Assembly (NCBI RefSeq): GCF_010119545.1
Contig: NZ_JAAEAA010000004.1
Coordinates: forward strand, 124,001-188,000
DNA: 64,000 nucleotides
Source: Pontibacter fetidus
GTDB lineage: Bacteria; Bacteroidota; Bacteroidia; Cytophagales; Hymenobacteraceae
Direction of reading: 5' to 3'
Shown here piece by piece: positions 53,707-61,267 of the stretch. Under the pieces are notes generated by a model, which worked only from the letters and a program-made list of their open reading frames with translations, was not told the DNA's origin and made no database searches. Each line of letters begins with the position of its first letter. Positions within the stretch are counted from its first letter, which is position 1. Position numbers and translations under genes: made by a program.

Positions 53707-54156
53707 TTGATCCGCCCCTACACTTCCTCCGACAAAACTGCACTTATTGATCTGCTAAAACTTAACACCCCGCTATATTTTGCAGAAGCCGAAGAAGCTG
53801 ACTTTATTGAGTACCTGGAGCAGCACCTGGAAGACTATTTTGTAGTGGAAGAAGCCGGCGCTATAGTTGGGGCGGGCGGTATCAATTACTTCTCAGATGA
53901 TAAAATTGCCCGCCTCTCCTGGGATATAGTGCACCCTGCTTACCAGGGCAAACGCATCGGCTCACAGCTTACACAGCACCGCATCAACCACATCAAAGCT
54001 AACCCAGGTATAAATACTATAGTGGTGCGCACCACGCAGTTGGCATACCCGTTTTACCAGAAAATGGGCTTTACCTTAGTAAAAACAGAAAAAGACTACT
54101 GGGCCAAAGGGTTTGATTTGTACGAGATGTACCTGTCGCTGGCAGGTAAACTATAG
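53707..54156 (+). CDS. GNAT-family N-acetyltransferase
   Basis: A 149-residue acetyltransferase read from a TTG start at 53707, giving the expected IRPYTSSDK N-terminus; no ATG or GTG lies nearby in frame. It has the acetyl-CoA loop HPAYQGKRIGSQLTQHRI (motif A, about 79-96) and a C-terminal YPFYQKMGF motif B. The substrate is unknown. Its stop overlaps an exact AACTATAGTT at 54149-54158. Confidence 0.87.
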   Translation: MIRPYTSSDKTALIDLLKLNTPLYFAEAEEADFIEYLEQHLEDYFVVEEAGAIVGAGGINYFSDDKIARLSWDIVHPAYQGKRIGSQLTQHRINHIKANPGINTIVVRTTQLAYPFYQKMGFTLVKTEKDYWAKGFDLYEMYLSLAGKL

Positions 54157-54198
54157 TTGCAGCTATAGCTTATAAATCCCGAAACGGTGCATAAGCGC

Positions 54199-54474
54199 TT
54201 AGCCTTTCATGGGCTCCATTTCCAGAATTATAGTTTCGGCAGGTTTCTTTTTGAGCAGGCCATTTATCAGGTTGAAGGCGGTAAGCATGTCTTCTTTGCG
54301 CTTATAACTATACAGCGAAAAAAACTCTTCGCCTTTAGTTGCTTTCTCTACAACATACAGGTTATGCGCGCTTGAGTCAAAAAAGGTAAGCGAGCAGTTT
54401 TCAACACGTTCGATATCTACCAGAGATATATAAGCTATTTTGGAGCCCTGGGGTGCAGGAATTTTGATATTCAT
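54199..54474 (-). CDS. Small hypothetical protein
   Basis: A 91-residue soluble protein, mixed alpha/beta (IKIPAPQGSKIAYISLVDIERVE at the start, RKEDMLTAFNLINGLLKKKP near the end). No family is recognised. The gene is well separated from its neighbours and has a plausible ATG. Confidence 0.5.
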   Translation of the reverse strand: MNIKIPAPQGSKIAYISLVDIERVENCSLTFFDSSAHNLYVVEKATKGEEFFSLYSYKRKEDMLTAFNLINGLLKKKPAETIILEMEPMKG

Positions 54475-54628
54475 GTTGCCTATGTCAGACTTGAGAAAAA
54501 CTTAGGCGCAAACCGTGAGTACGGCTTAAAGCAAGTGCAGTTTACTATTTTGATTTCAAAAAACCGAATAAAAATTCACTTTATGCTGTGCGTAGCTGAG
54601 CCCGTATAGTTTAAAATGCAACTTTGTT

Positions 54629-54850
54629 TCAGGGCACCGGGTCGTAGCCGCTGCTGCCCCATGGGTGGCAACGGCCAATTCGTTTCAGGGCCAGCCATCC
54701 GCCTTTAAACGGGCCATGCTTAGTAACTGCCTGCAACGCATACGTAGAGCAGGTAGGAGTATAGCGGCAGGTAGCAGGTTTCAGTGGGGATATCATGTGC
54801 CGGTAAACCCAGATCAGGCCAAGCAGTAGTTTCTTCAGTAGCCAGGTCAT
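54629..54850 (-). CDS. yidD: Membrane protein insertion efficiency factor YidD
   Basis: A 73-residue protein with the complete YidD core: an amphipathic N-terminus ([20 protein letters not shown]), then [11 protein letters not shown], the conserved [19 protein letters not shown] and a GGYDPVP-like SGYDPVP end. YidD sits at the inner membrane and assists YidC. It is usually next to yidC or rnpA, but here it stands alone. Confidence 0.95.
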   Translation of the reverse strand: MTWLLKKLLLGLIWVYRHMISPLKPATCRYTPTCSTYALQAVTKHGPFKGGWLALKRIGRCHPWGSSGYDPVP

Positions 54851-54945
54851 GTATTAAATATTAGCCATACTTAACATCCTAACACCTGTTAGGAGCGTAA
54901 ATTTTTATTAAATTGCAGCAGTTTAACTAATCTAAACAAATTTCC

Positions 54946-57270
54946 ATGTTAAAAAGAATCCTTTCACTCCTACTTTTAGTTGGCCTGAGCACGCCCTTCG
55001 CTGCCAAAGCCGACGAAGGTATGTGGTTGCCGATGCTGATAAAGCGCCTGAACCACGCCGATATGCAGAAAAAAGGACTTCAGCTTACTGCCGAAGAGAT
55101 CTACTCTGTAAACAATTCCAGCCTGAAAGATGCCATTGTGCAGTTCGGTGGTTTTTGTACAGGTGAGTTCATCTCTAAAGAAGGTTTGCTGCTTACCAAC
55201 CACCACTGTGGTTACGGTGCTATCCAGTCGCACTCTACACCGCAACACGATTACCTGACAGATGGTTTCTGGGCAAAGAGCCACGCAGAAGAGCTTCCGA
55301 ACGAAGGTCTTTTTGTTGATATACTGGTACGTATGGACGATGTGACCGGCAAAGTGCTGGAAGGCATTGACAACAACACACCGGAAACAGAACGTGCCCA
55401 GAAAGTTGGCCAGCGTATGCAGGCACTGGCTAAAGAAGCCAGCAACAACGGCGAATACGTAACCTATGTGCGCGATTTCTTTAACGGTAACGAATATTAC
55501 CTGTTCGTTTACAACCGCTTTACCGACGTTCGTCTGGTAGGTACGCCTCCATCATCAATCGGTAAGTATGGCGGCGACACCGACAACTGGATGTGGCCAC
55601 GCCATACCGGCGACTTCTCTATGTTCCGTGTATACATGGGCAAAGACGGCAAGCCGGCCAAGTATAGCAAAGACAACGTTCCTTACAAGCCAAAGCACCA
55701 CCTGCCAATTAACATTGCAGATAAAGAGCCAGGCGACTTCTCGATGGTATTCGGTTTCCCGGGCCGCACCAAGCGTTTCATGACCTCGCAAGGCCTGCAG
55801 CTGGAAGTAGACCAGCTGAACAAATCGCGTATTAAACTGCGTGAGAAAAAGCTTGACCTATGGAAGCAGGATATGGACAAAGATGCAGCAACCCGTATCA
55901 AGTATGCGTCTAAATATGCATCTACTGCCAACTACTATAAATACTCTATCGGCCAGAACGAAGGCATTAAGCGTATGAAAACCCTGGAAGGTAAACGTGC
56001 TGACGAAGCAAAATACCAGACATGGGCTAATGCCGATGCACAGCGCAAAGCCCTTTACGGCAACGTACTTTCTGATATTGATGCTTCTTATAAAGAGATC
56101 GAAACGTATAACTTAGGTTCTATTTACCTGAACGAGGCTATACTTGGCACCGAATCGCTGTTGATGGCGTACCGCCTGATGCCGCTTTACACTACCCTGA
56201 AAGGAAACGACGCAGCTGCTACCCAGAAAGCTGTTGAGGACCTTTTACCACGCGTGGATGCGTTCTTTAAAGACTATAACATGCCAACAGACAAGAAAGT
56301 GTTTGCTGCCATGCTGAAGTTCTACTCTGAAGACATCGCTAAAGACCAGCAGCCAGCTGCTTTCAAAAACCTGGTAGCTAAGTATAAAGGCGACTTCAAC
56401 AAACTAGCGGACCATGTATACAGCAACTCGTTTGTGGTATCAGAGCAAAAACTGAAAGACTTCCTGAAAAACCCGACTGCCAAGAAACTGGAAAACGATC
56501 CTGCTTTCGCTATCGTGCAGCCGATCATGGAGAACTTCCAGACGAACATTGCTCCTAAAATTGGTGCAGCCAATGCAAAACTGGCCACTGCTAACCGCCT
56601 ATATGTTGCCGGCCTTCGCCAGATGAACCCGAACTTTGTATACTACCCGGATGCAAACTCAACTATCCGTTTAAGCTACGGTGCTGTAAAAGACTATAGC
56701 CCACAGGATGGTGTACTATACAACTACTACACGACCATGGAAGGTTTAATGGCAAAAGAAGACCCGACCAACGAAGAGTTTGAAGTACCGGCTAAGTTAA
56801 AGCAACTATACCAGGCAAAAGACTACGGCCGCTATGCCAACGACAAAGGCGAAATGGTTGTTAACTTTATCACAGACAACGACATTACAGGTGGTAACTC
56901 AGGTTCGCCAGTAATTAACGGTAAAGGTGAGCTAATTGGCCTTGCATTTGACGGTAACTGGGAAGCAATGACTGGTGACCTGGTGTATGATGCAGACTAC
57001 AAGCGTTGCATTAACGTGGATGCCCGTTACGTACTGTTCATTATCGACAAGTATGCAGGCGCTAACAACCTGATCAGCGAGATGACGATTGTAGACACAG
57101 ACAGCCCAGGTGCAGGCGATGCTGCCAAAGCAGAAGCTAAAACACCACAGGCCGAGCTACTGAACGCCACAATGACCGAAGCCCAGGAAAAACTGCGTGC
57201 CGGTAAAACTGAGTTCAAGATCGAAAAGAAAAAAGGCGACGCTAAAGTTAAACTACAGGTTAAAGACTAA
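54946..57270 (+). CDS. S46-family dipeptidyl peptidase (DPP7-type)
   Basis: A 774-residue periplasmic peptidase with a signal peptide (cleavage near FAAKA). The chymotrypsin-like catalytic residues are the His in LLTNHHCGYG (about 83), an Asp in DNWMWPRHTGDF (about 220) and Ser in ITGGNSGSPV (about 650). A helical domain lies between the two halves. Eighteen residues after the Ser the sequence reads LAFDGNWEA: Gly here matches DPP7 (hydrophobic P1), whereas DPP11 has Arg (acidic P1). It releases dipeptides from peptides for nutrition. The Lys-rich tail beyond residue 735 is an extra extension. Confidence 0.93.
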   Translation: MLKRILSLLLLVGLSTPFAAKADEGMWLPMLIKRLNHADMQKKGLQLTAEEIYSVNNSSLKDAIVQFGGFCTGEFISKEGLLLTNHHCGYGAIQSHSTPQHDYLTDGFWAKSHAEELPNEGLFVDILVRMDDVTGKVLEGIDNNTPETERAQKVGQRMQALAKEASNNGEYVTYVRDFFNGNEYYLFVYNRFTDVRLVGTPPSSIGKYGGDTDNWMWPRHTGDFSMFRVYMGKDGKPAKYSKDNVPYKPKHHLPINIADKEPGDFSMVFGFPGRTKRFMTSQGLQLEVDQLNKSRIKLREKKLDLWKQDMDKDAATRIKYASKYASTANYYKYSIGQNEGIKRMKTLEGKRADEAKYQTWANADAQRKALYGNVLSDIDASYKEIETYNLGSIYLNEAILGTESLLMAYRLMPLYTTLKGNDAAATQKAVEDLLPRVDAFFKDYNMPTDKKVFAAMLKFYSEDIAKDQQPAAFKNLVAKYKGDFNKLADHVYSNSFVVSEQKLKDFLKNPTAKKLENDPAFAIVQPIMENFQTNIAPKIGAANAKLATANRLYVAGLRQMNPNFVYYPDANSTIRLSYGAVKDYSPQDGVLYNYYTTMEGLMAKEDPTNEEFEVPAKLKQLYQAKDYGRYANDKGEMVVNFITDNDITGGNSGSPVINGKGELIGLAFDGNWEAMTGDLVYDADYKRCINVDARYVLFIIDKYAGANNLISEMTIVDTDSPGAGDAAKAEAKTPQAELLNATMTEAQEKLRAGKTEFKIEKKKGDAKVKLQVKD

Positions 57271-57292
57271 GCACCTTTTAAACTATAAACTG

Positions 57293-57326
57293 AAAAGCGC
57301 TGAGAAATATCTCAGCGCTTTTTTTA
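57293..57326 (+). terminator. Terminator of the S46 peptidase gene
   Basis: AAAAGCGCTGAGA and TCTCAGCGCTTTT form a perfect 13-bp stem with a 4-nt loop, followed by a T run, 22 bp past the stop. Confidence 0.85.
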
Positions 57327-57381
57327 TTGTCTGGATCAGGATTTGCAGGATGAGTAAGGATAAACAGGATGACAGGATTAA

Positions 57382-57462
57382 CCTCACAGTGTTTTTTAAA
57401 CCTGTGAGCGTTATTGTTTGCTATGTAGCCAGACACTCACAGGTCTGGAAGACGCTGTGAGG
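57382..57462. repeat. Nested inverted repeat of about 81 bp
   Basis: CCTCACAG ... CTGTGAGG form the outer arms and AACCTGTGAG ... CTCACAGGT the inner arms. The same 8-10-mer core appears four times in alternating orientation, which suggests a REP-like or mini-palindromic element. Confidence 0.6.
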
Positions 57463-57553
57463 TCTGCAGCCTAATCTTTAAATCTTAAAAATCTTAGTCA
57501 GGTTGGCATTTTACAGTAATCCTGCTTATTCTTGGTATTCAAATTTTTGCCTG

Positions 57554-59887
57554 ATGCTGAGACCTGCCATACTTCTACTTTCTATACTTTCCATACTTAT
57601 ACTTCCGACAGCGGCGCAGTACAGGTCTTTTTCAACTGTCTCGCTGGTTCCACGGCCCCAGCATGTAAAGGAACAGCAGGGTCATTTTATACTGAACGCC
57701 AACACCCGCATCTACCTGAACCCCGACCAGCAGTACCTGGAGTTTACAGCACAGCAACTGGCACAGGAGATAAAAAAAATAACAGGTCAGCAACCACAAG
57801 TGCTTTTCAAAAATCCCAGAAAACGAGGTTCCAACTTTATTTACTTAACCTTAACTAACACCCCCGATACGCTTGGTCCGGAAGGCTATAGTTTAAAAGT
57901 GGAGCCGACCAAAATTATACTTGCAGCCAACCAACCGGCAGGTATAGCCATGGGTTTACAAACTATAAACCAGCTGTTGCCATTAACTCAAACCTTAGCA
58001 CCTGTTACCATACCTGCTTTGGAGATTACAGATAAGCCCCGCTATAGTTGGCGGGGGTTGCATTTAGATGTGGTCCGTCATTTCTTCCCGGTTGCTGATG
58101 TAAAAAAGTATATCGATTACCTGGCCATGCACAAGCTGAACACCTTCCACTGGCACTTAACCGACGACCAGGGCTGGCGCATCGAAATAAAAAAATACCC
58201 GAAGCTGACTGAAGTCGGCGGCTGGCGCGACGGAACTATAATTGGCCATGCCCTGGAACGCCCTCAGCAGTTTGATGGCAAAAGGTATGGCGGCTTTTAC
58301 ACGCAGGACGAGATTCGTGAGGTGGTGCAATATGCCAAAGACCGCCACATAACTATAGTTCCGGAGATAGAAATGCCAGGCCATGCACTAGCTGCGCTGG
58401 CTGCTTACCCCGAGCTGAGCTGCACTGGTGGTCCGTTTAAAACAGAGCAGGCCTGGGGCATTTTTGAAGATGTATTTTGTGCCGGCAACGAGCAAACCTA
58501 TAGTTTTCTGCAGGATGTTTTAAGTGAGGTAAGTGCCTTGTTTCCGGGCCAGGTAATACACATTGGCGGCGATGAAGTACCCAAAACCCGCTGGCAGGCC
58601 TGTCCGAAATGCCAGGCTAAAATAGCCGCCGAAAACCTGAAAAACGAACACGAACTACAAAGCTATTTTATAGAACGTATCGGTAAATTCCTGAAAACGA
58701 AAGGCAAGCGCATTATTGGTTGGGATGAAATTCTGGATGGCGGCATACCGGGCAATGCACTCATTATGTCGTGGCGCGGTACGGCCGGTGGCATAAAAGC
58801 CGCAGAGCAACAGCACGGTGTAGTAATGACGCCTACCTCGCATTTATACCTGGATTATTACCAGGGCGAGCAGCAACTGGAGCCATTGGCATTTGGCGGC
58901 TACACACCGCTCAGCAAAGTCTATAGTTTTAACCCCACTCCTGATAAACTTACCGCATCAGAGCGCAGGTTTATTTTGGGTGCCCAAGCCAACCTCTGGA
59001 CCGAATACATCCCGACGTTTAAGCACGTAGAGTACATGTTGTTCCCGCGCATTGCCGCTGCCTCCGAAGTGTTCTGGACCAACCCGGAAAACAAAAACTT
59101 TACTGACTTTGCCGAGCGCATGCAGCAACAATACCAGCGCTACGAAGCTTTAGGCATAAACTATAGCACCAGTGCCTACCAGGTAAAGCAACATATAGCC
59201 ATCGATACTGCCCAACGCCAGGCAACTATAGCTTTTACATCAGATGCTACAGGCGCGCAACTTTTCTATACTACGGATGGCTCTTCGCCTACCCAAGCGT
59301 CACAACTATATACTGCGCCATTTACAGTTAACAAAACAGCAACTATAAAAGCAGCATCTTTTATGGATGGCCGGCTGATGGACGAACCAACCACCACAAA
59401 ACTAACGCTACACCAGGCTTTTGCCAGACCAGTAAAATTACAGAACAAACCCAGTCGCTACTTTCCGGGGCAGGGCGCTGCAACTATAACTAATGGGCTA
59501 AACGGCTCGCTTAACCAGAACGACGGCCAGTGGCTAGGTTTTGCTACCGATAATCTGGAAGCCATAATTGACCTGGGAAAATCCACGACTATAAGCCGCA
59601 TCAGTAGTTCGCATTTACAAAATATGTTGGCTAATATTTTCCTGCCCACACAGTTGGAGTTTGCTGTTTCGGAAGACGGCAAGAAGTTTAAAACTGTTAA
59701 AACTATAGTTAACACTACCGACCCGTTGAAAGGAGGCATTTTTACACAGGCTTTTACCGCTGAGTTTGCACCAGTTAAAGTCCGATTTGTGAAGGTGATA
59801 GCCCGTAATATTAAAGTATGTCCACCCAAGCACCGCTCTGCCGGCAAAACCGCCTGGTTATTTGTGGATGAGGTGGTGGTGGATTAG
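57554..59887 (+). CDS. Beta-N-acetylhexosaminidase (GH20)
   Basis: Start at ATG 57554, directly before a signal peptide (cleavage near PTAAQ); an upstream in-frame start lies in repeats. The 777-residue protein has the GH20b domain (about 30-160), the TIM-barrel GH20 domain with HWHLTDDQGWR and the catalytic HIGGDEVPKT (Asp-Glu pair, about 340), a chitobiase-like C-terminal segment with FYTTDGSSPTQAS, and a terminal F5/8 type C-like domain (VKVRFVKVIARNIKVCPP). It removes terminal GlcNAc or GalNAc from glycans or chitin oligomers in the periplasm or outside the cell. Confidence 0.94.
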   Translation: MLRPAILLLSILSILILPTAAQYRSFSTVSLVPRPQHVKEQQGHFILNANTRIYLNPDQQYLEFTAQQLAQEIKKITGQQPQVLFKNPRKRGSNFIYLTLTNTPDTLGPEGYSLKVEPTKIILAANQPAGIAMGLQTINQLLPLTQTLAPVTIPALEITDKPRYSWRGLHLDVVRHFFPVADVKKYIDYLAMHKLNTFHWHLTDDQGWRIEIKKYPKLTEVGGWRDGTIIGHALERPQQFDGKRYGGFYTQDEIREVVQYAKDRHITIVPEIEMPGHALAALAAYPELSCTGGPFKTEQAWGIFEDVFCAGNEQTYSFLQDVLSEVSALFPGQVIHIGGDEVPKTRWQACPKCQAKIAAENLKNEHELQSYFIERIGKFLKTKGKRIIGWDEILDGGIPGNALIMSWRGTAGGIKAAEQQHGVVMTPTSHLYLDYYQGEQQLEPLAFGGYTPLSKVYSFNPTPDKLTASERRFILGAQANLWTEYIPTFKHVEYMLFPRIAAASEVFWTNPENKNFTDFAERMQQQYQRYEALGINYSTSAYQVKQHIAIDTAQRQATIAFTSDATGAQLFYTTDGSSPTQASQLYTAPFTVNKTATIKAASFMDGRLMDEPTTTKLTLHQAFARPVKLQNKPSRYFPGQGAATITNGLNGSLNQNDGQWLGFATDNLEAIIDLGKSTTISRISSSHLQNMLANIFLPTQLEFAVSEDGKKFKTVKTIVNTTDPLKGGIFTQAFTAEFAPVKVRFVKVIARNIKVCPPKHRSAGKTAWLFVDEVVVD

Positions 59888-59906
59888 TTTTCTCTTGGTG
59901 AGTTTG

Positions 59907-59937
59907 AGATAGATCTCTCACTTTGTTCGAGATGACA
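59907..59937 (+). repeat. Left inverted repeat of the GIY-YIG cassette
   Basis: Read from the plus strand it begins AGATAGATCTCTC and ends GAGATGACA. Its partner on the right is inverted. Confidence 0.65.
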
Positions 59938-59945
59938 TTAATACT

Positions 59946-60251
59946 TTAATCATCCTGTATTTCCTGATTCAGGAATTTCCAGAATGGATTTTGAAAATTG
60001 ATTAAGTTTTCTTTTTTCTCCCTGCTCCATTTCTTTATCTCTTTTTCCCGCTCTATGGCATGTTGCACCTGCGTGTGACGTTCAAAATATACAAGATTGT
60101 AGCAATAGTATTTTCCAGCAAAAGTAGATGCATCTCCACAGTTCATAAAGTGCTCCTGAAGTCTTCTTGGCAGATCGTTTGTAAGACCTACATAAAGAGT
60201 CGTTCTTTTAGGGTTAGTAGTTATATAGACAAAGTAATTATGTTCCCTCAT
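59946..60251 (-). CDS. Solo GIY-YIG endonuclease-domain protein (IR-flanked)
   Basis: I start at the ATG ending at 60251 (MREHNYFVYI). A longer reading from 60272 adds residues translated from the flanking repeat. The 101-residue protein is a minimal GIY-YIG domain: YFVYITTNP, TLYVGLTNDL (YIG part), PRRLQEHF with the catalytic Arg and AIEREKEIKKWSREKK with the catalytic Glu. It has no extra DNA-binding domain. It differs clearly from the tRNA-linked protein at 37171 and belongs to another branch of the same superfamily. Function unknown. Confidence 0.85.
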   Translation of the reverse strand: MREHNYFVYITTNPKRTTLYVGLTNDLPRRLQEHFMNCGDASTFAGKYYCYNLVYFERHTQVQHAIEREKEIKKWSREKKENLINFQNPFWKFLNQEIQDD

Positions 60252-60256
60252 TTTTT

Positions 60257-60287
60257 TGTCATTTCGAGCCAAAGCGAGAAATCTATT
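60257..60287 (-). repeat. Right inverted repeat of the GIY-YIG cassette
   Basis: Plus-strand sequence begins TGTCATTTCGAGCC and ends AATCTATT. It is the inverted partner of 59907-59937 and a relative of the repeats at 23093 and 23621. Confidence 0.65.
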
Positions 60288-60405
60288 TCAGATACTACCA
60301 TTAACAATCATTCAGAGTTGCCTGAGCTGCCCTAAGCAAAATCTAACTTAATCACTCACCTCCCGTAAATCCTATTTCACTAAGTATAAAAGCCTTACGA
60401 ATGGG

Positions 60406-61266
60406 ATAACTTTACTGCGCTATACTTTATACTGCTTTATTCTTCTGATCCCTTTCCTGGCGAAGGCGCAAACTGATGTACCTTTCGGAGCGCGGGCCGC
60501 TGCACTTGGTAATGCATCTGTTACCCTCCCCGACCTCTGGGCGCTACACAATAACATAGCTGGTATTTCTTCACTAACACAACCCCAGGTTGGGGCATAT
60601 GCCGAGAACCGTTTTGGTGTGCGGGCTTTTACAACTGGAGCGCTGCTGGGTGTTTACCCTACAAAAAAATATGGCGTTTACGGTATAAGCCTTAGCCGTT
60701 TTGGCGACGAACTATACAGCAGGCAACACGTTGGGTTAGGCGCGGCGCACAAAGTTGGGCAGTTTAGTTTAGGCATAAAAGCAGATATATGGCAGGTTGC
60801 GGTGCAGGGTTATGGCAGCCGGAAAGCAGTAACCTTAGCCATTGGTGGTCAGGCCGAAATTGTACCGGGTTTATACTTTGGTGCACATGCCTACAACCTC
60901 AACCAGGCCAAACTCTCCGACTTTGAAGACGAACGTTTGCCTACCATCATGAAAGCCGGCCTTAGCTACATACCTTATAAAAAGTTGTTATTATTAGCCG
61001 AAACTGAAAAGAATATAGACCATAACGCCACGTTTAAAGCTGGCATAGAGTATCAGCTCTTTCCAGATAAATTTATACTTCGCAGCGGGTTTCAGTCGCT
61101 TACAAACACGCTTACTTTTGGGGCGGGTTTTAGAGCACGGCAGTTTATAGTCGATTACGCTTTTGGCAACACCACACACTTAGGCAACAACCACCATCTT
61201 TCGTTTTCTTATAGTTTCGGAAAGCCGGCTATAGTTACCACCACCCCACCTGTAAACCCGATGTAA
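60406..61266 (+). CDS. PorV/PorQ-like outer membrane barrel protein, start uncertain
   Basis: The frame is open from 60352 and codes for a signal peptide (YTLYCFILLIPFLAKAQ) followed by DVPFGARAAALGNASVTLPD, the standard start of PorV/PorQ-like barrels. No ATG, GTG or TTG precedes the signal sequence in frame; the first in-frame GTG is at 60619, inside the mature part. I therefore mark ATA 60406 or CTG 60415 as possible starts. The protein of about 285 residues is a likely outer membrane beta barrel. It lies 1 bp from the HhH barrel gene, in the same operon. A PorV-like role in secretion or attachment is inferred. Confidence 0.65.
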   Translation: MTLLRYTLYCFILLIPFLAKAQTDVPFGARAAALGNASVTLPDLWALHNNIAGISSLTQPQVGAYAENRFGVRAFTTGALLGVYPTKKYGVYGISLSRFGDELYSRQHVGLGAAHKVGQFSLGIKADIWQVAVQGYGSRKAVTLAIGGQAEIVPGLYFGAHAYNLNQAKLSDFEDERLPTIMKAGLSYIPYKKLLLLAETEKNIDHNATFKAGIEYQLFPDKFILRSGFQSLTNTLTFGAGFRARQFIVDYAFGNTTHLGNNHHLSFSYSFGKPAIVTTTPPVNPM

Positions 61267-61267
61267 T

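Larger units (their letters stand above)
57271..57553. repeat. Spacer with terminator and nested inverted repeats
   Basis: 57293-57322 is a terminator with a perfect 13-bp stem (AAAAGCGCTGAGA). The stretch 57330-57550 has a nested inverted repeat (outer 57382-57389 with 57455-57462, inner 57399-57408 with 57436-57444) and decayed CAGGAT / AATCCTG-type units on both sides. No gene. An in-frame start upstream of the hexosaminidase would read into these repeats. Confidence 0.6.
59907..60287. mobile_element. Inverted-repeat-bounded GIY-YIG cassette
   Basis: Imperfect inverted repeats of about 30 bp bound the cassette: 59907-59937 and the reverse complement of 60257-60287 share about 26 positions with one indel. 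The left repeat ends 8 bp from the stop codon and the right repeat starts 5 bp from the chosen start codon, so the unit is essentially repeat-gene-repeat, 381 bp. The same TGTCAT-type repeat recurs at 23093 and 23621. Mobility is inferred; I could not identify a target-site duplication. Confidence 0.6.

Noticed and set aside
57503-57553. Upstream start for the hexosaminidase
   Set aside because: The added residues lie in decayed repeats and would hide the signal peptide that begins at 57554.
60252-60272. Seven extra N-terminal residues of the second GIY-YIG gene
   Set aside because: They are translated from the flanking inverted repeat. The ATG ending at 60251 directly precedes the conserved YFVYI start.
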